A program made the position numbers and the translations under genes. The notes beneath the pieces are model-generated. The model did no database searches and was not told where the DNA came from. It saw only the letters and a list, made by a program, of their open reading frames with translations. A stretch of 64,000 nt of DNA from Diadophis punctatus similis. Its lineage: Eukaryota > Chordata > Lepidosauria > Squamata > Dipsadidae. Of this stretch, positions 60,786-64,000 are shown one piece after another; within the stretch, counting starts at the first letter, position 1, and each line of letters begins with the position of its first letter. The DNA lies in the NCBI GenBank assembly GCA_023053685.1, contig JALIGW010000005.1, forward strand, positions 32,173,480 to 32,237,479. Direction: 5' to 3'.

Positions 60786-62889
60786 TTAGGGTTAGGCCTC
60801 CTTGAATTCGGACAGAATAATAGAGGTCAGCAATGAATTCAGAGCGCATTGGGATGTTTAGGAGGGCACTGACATTTTGAATCGGGCTTATCTGAATTTC
60901 TGGTAAAATACATGGGAAAATCGCATTGGTGGGAAAATCCACTTAGGGTTAGGGTTAGGCCTCCTTGAATTTGGACAGAAAAATAGAGGTCAGCAATGAA
61001 TTCAGAGTGCATGGGTATGTTTAGGAGGGCACCAAATTTTTGCGAGGGGCTTCTGTACATTTCGTTGACAAATACATGGGAAAATACCATTGGCGAGAAA
61101 ATCCACTAAGGGTTAGGGTTAGGCCTCCTTGAATTCGGACAGAAAAATAGAGGTCAGCAATGAATTCAGAGCACACGGGTATGTTTAGTGGGGCACCGAC
61201 TTTTCGTTTCGGGCTTATCTGAATTTCCTGATAAAATACATGGGAAAAACCCATTGGCGGGAAAATCCACTTAGGGTTAGGGTTAGGCCTCCTTAAATTC
61301 GGACAGAAAAATAGAGGTCAGCAATGAATTCAGAGCGCATTGGTATGTTTAGGAGGGCAATGTCTTTTTGAATCGGGCTTATCTGAATTTCCTGGTAAAA
61401 TATATGGGAAAATCCCATTGGCGGGAAAATCCACTTAGGGTTAGGGTTAGGCCTCCTTGAATTCGGACAGAAAAATAGAGGTCCGCAATGAATTCAGACT
61501 GCATGGGTATGTTTAGGAGGGCACCGACTTTTTGAATCGGGCTTATCTGAATTTCCTCGGAAAATACATGTGAAAATCCCATTGGTGGGAAAATCCACTT
61601 AGGGTTAGGGTTAGGCCTCCTTGAATTCGGACAGAAAAATAGAGGTCAGCAATGAATTCAGAGCGCATTGGTATGTTTAGGAGGGCACCGTCTTTTTGAA
61701 TCGGGCTTATCTGAATTTCCTGGTAAAATATATGGGAAAATCCCATTGGCAGGAAAATCCACTTAGGGTTAGGGTTAGGCCTCCTTGAATTCGGACAGAA
61801 AAATAGAGGTCAGCAATGAATTCAGAGCGCATGGGTATGTTTAGGAGGGCACCGACTTTTTGAATCGGGCTTATCTGAATTTCCTGGGAAAATACATGTG
61901 AAAATCCCATTGGTGGGAAAATCCACTTAGGGTTAGGGTTAGGCCTCCTTGAATTCGGACAGAAAAATAGAGGTCAGCAATCAATTCATAGTGCATGGGT
62001 GTGTTTAGGAGGGCACTGACTTTTTGAATCGGGCTTATCTGAATTTCCTGGTAAAATACATGGGAAAATCCCATTGGCGGGAAAATCCACTTACGGTTAG
62101 GGTTAGGCCTCCTTGAATTCGGACAGAAAAAGAGAGGTCAGCAATGAATTCAGAGCGCATTGGTTTGTTTAGGAGGGCACCGACTTTTTGAATCGGGCTT
62201 ATCTGAATTTCCTGGTAAAATACATGGGAAAATCCTATTGGCGGGAAAATCCACTTAGGGTTAGGGTTAGGCCGCCTTGAATTCGGACAGAAAAATAGAG
62301 GTCAGCAATGAATTCAGATCGCATGGGTATGTTTAGGAGGGCACCGACTTTTTGAATCGGGCTTATTTGAATTTCCTGGGAAAATACATGGGAAAATCCC
62401 ATTGGCGGGAAAATCCACTTAGGGTTAGGGTTAGGGCTTATCTGAATTTCCTGGTAAAATACATGGGAAAATCCCATTGGGGGGAAAATCCACTTTGGGT
62501 TAGTGTTAGGCCTCCTTGAATTCAGACAGAAAAATGGAGGTCAGCAATGAATTCAGAGCGCATTGGTTTGTTTAGGAGGGCACCGACTTTTTGAATCGGG
62601 CTTATCTGAATTTCCTCGTAAAATATATGGGAAAATCCCATTGGCGGGAAAATTCACTTCGGGTTAGGGTTAGGCCTCCTTGAATTCGGACAGAAAAATA
62701 GAGGTCAGCAATGAATTCAGAGAGCATGGGTATGTTTAGGAGGGCATCGACTTTTTGAATCGGGCTTATCTGAATTTCCTGGGAAAATACATGTGAAAAT
62801 CCCATTGGTGGGAAAATCCACTTAGGGTTAGGGTTAGGCCTCCTTGAATTCGGACAGAAAAATAGAGGTCAGCAATGAATTCAGAGCAC

Positions 62890-63645
62890 ATGGGTATGTT
62901 TAGGAGGGCACCGACTTTTTGAATCGGGCTTATCTGAAATTCCTGGTAAAAAACATGGGAATATCCCATTGGAGGGAAAATCCACTTAGGGTTAGGGTTA
63001 GGCCTCCTTGAATTCGGACAGAAAAATAGAGGTCAGCAATGAATTCAGAGCGCATGGGTATGTTTAGGAGGGCACCGAATTTTTGCGAGGGGCTTATGTA
63101 CATTTCGTGGACAAATACATGGGAATATCCCATTAGCGAGAAAATCCACTAAAGGTTAGGGTTAGGCCTCCTTGAATTCGGACAGAAAAATAGAGGTCAG
63201 CAATGAATTTAGAGCGCATTGGTATGTTTAGGAGGGCACTGACTTTCTGAATCGGGCTTATCTGAATTTCCTGGTAAAATACATGGGAAAATCCCATTGG
63301 CGGGAAAATCCACTTAGGGTTAGGGTTAGGCCTCCTTGAATTCGGACAGAAAAATAGAGGTCAGCAATGAATTCAGAGTGCATTGGTATGTTTAGGAGAG
63401 CACTGTCTTTTTGAATTGGGCTTATCTGAATTTCCTGGTAAAATACATGGGAAAATTCCATTGGCGGGAAAATACACTTAGGGTTAGGGTTAGGCCTCCT
63501 TGAATTCGGACAGAAAAATAGAGGTCAGCAATGAATTCAGAGCGCATTGGGATGTTTAGGAGGGCACTGACTTTTTGAATCGGGCTTATCTGAATTTCCT
63601 GGTAAAATACATGGGAAAATCCCATTGGCGGGAAAATCCACTTAG
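62890..63645 (+). repeat. Older internal duplication block, second copy
   Basis: Partner of 60,030-60,785. After 63,645 it passes into the CACTTAGGTCAGC truncated monomer. From about 63,742 the sequence instead resembles 59,938 onward, an offset of about 3,804 bp. Confidence 0.72.
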
Positions 63646-64000
63646 GTCAGCAATGAATTCAGAGTGCATCGGTGTGTTTAGGAGGGCACTGACTTTTTGA
63701 ATCGGGCTTATCTGAATTTCCTGGTAAAATACATGGGAAAATCCCATTGGTGGGAAAATCCAGTTAGGGTTAGGGTTAGGCCTCCTTGATTTCGGATAGA
63801 AAAATGGAGGTCAGCAATCAATTCAGAGCGCATGGGTATGTTTAGGAGGGCACCGACTTTTTGAATCGGGCTTATCTGAAATTCCTGGTAAAAAACATGG
63901 GAATATCCCATTGGAGGGAAAATCCACTTAGGGTTAGGGTTAGGCCTCCTTGAATTCGGACAGAAAAATAGAGGTCAGCAATGAATTCAGAGCGCATGGG

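Larger units (their letters stand above)
39302..64000 (+). repeat. Satellite array, about 164-bp monomer with embedded TTAGGG repeats
   Basis: Roughly 150 head-to-tail monomers, all in one orientation, run to the window end. A typical monomer has these blocks in order: GCATGGGTATGTTTAGGAGG, GCACCGACTTTTTGAATCGG, GCTTATCTGAATTTCCTGG, TAAAATACATGGGAAAATCC, CATTGGCGGGAAAATCCAC, then TTAGGG two or three times, AGGCCTCCTTGAATTCGG, ACAGAAAAATAGAGGTCAGC and AATGAATTCAGAGC. Spacing between equivalent positions is 164 bp in most monomers, and 158 bp where one TTAGGG is missing (for example near 40,060). Each monomer has two GAATTC sites 31 bp apart. A subtype reads CGAATTTTTGCGAGGGGCTT with CATTTCGTGGACAAATACAT. 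Another has GCACACGGGTATGTTTAGTG with CGACTTTTCGTTTCGGGCTT. The leftmost monomers are the most diverged, as expected at an array edge. The many 67-codon minus-strand frames are by-products. Confidence 0.97.

Noticed and set aside
39510..63911. Dozens of minus-strand frames of about 67 codons sharing one peptide pattern (MGFSHVFYQEIQ...), apparently a tandem gene family
   Set aside because: They are the satellite monomer read in one frame. The 164-bp period shifts the reading frame each monomer, neighbouring frames overlap, and there is no promoter, splice or termination structure. Part of the peptide (LTLTLSG) is simply the translated complement of TTAGGG.
39302..64000. CRISPR-like repeat/spacer array
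   Set aside because: Both the conserved and the intervening parts are repeated in every monomer, the period is too long, there are no unique spacers, and the context is vertebrate.
39302..64000. CENP-B box in the satellite
   Set aside because: TTCG and CGGG both occur (CGACTTTTCGTTTCGGGCTT in one subtype), but the spacing and the central A of the TTCGnnnnAnnCGGG core are absent. A centromeric role cannot be argued from a CENP-B box.
39302..64000. NF-kB-like site GGGAAAATCC in each monomer
   Set aside because: It departs from GGGRNWYYCC at a core position, so it is a weaker match than the E2F-like motif beside it.

Overview
The window looks like nuclear DNA of a squamate reptile, most probably a snake. 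The evidence is an AT-rich background with scattered copies of L2-, CR1-, L1-, RTE- and BovB-like LINEs, a tRNA-derived SINE, many short hAT-type MITEs and long simple repeats. Family names rest on recognising translated peptides and terminal motifs, without a database search. I recognise no host protein-coding exon, rRNA or tRNA gene. Most open reading frames are chance products of repeats.

Bases 1-38,660 are gene-poor DNA with nested mobile elements. L1 pieces lie at 1-606 (minus) and 21,504-21,810 (plus, 16-bp target-site duplication). L2 copies lie at 8,508-9,147, 17,334-18,165 and 36,557-37,041. A second non-LTR family with a conserved tail lies at 8,719-8,880, 11,664-11,957 and 18,302-18,705. 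A degenerate RTE-like reverse transcriptase spans about 18,780-19,540, a possible BovB tail lies near 24,930 and a SINE at 33,014-33,241. At least eleven hAT-like MITEs of four families are present, and eight keep readable 8-bp target-site duplications. One (25,200-25,592) sits inside a short interstitial telomere-like tract. One (34,651-35,375) carries a CpG-rich interior with a perfect 22-bp hairpin.

At 38,666-39,301 a CR1 reverse transcriptase fragment is cut off and joined directly to a satellite array. The array fills the rest of the window (39,302-64,000, still running at the edge). Its monomer is about 164 bp, always in one orientation, and usually contains two to three TTAGGG hexamers. 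Deletion monomers of 141 bp and 75 bp recur. The array has higher-order structure: a 7,098-bp unit whose second copy is nearly identical over 6,834 bp, then two tandem copies of a 2,657-bp unit that begins inside the first, plus older, more diverged block duplications.

The parts do not form a gene system. The window reads as a transposon-rich flank meeting a telomere-repeat-bearing satellite, either subtelomeric or pericentromeric. The TTAGGG strand runs left to right, which would fit a chromosome end to the right, but the window cannot settle this.
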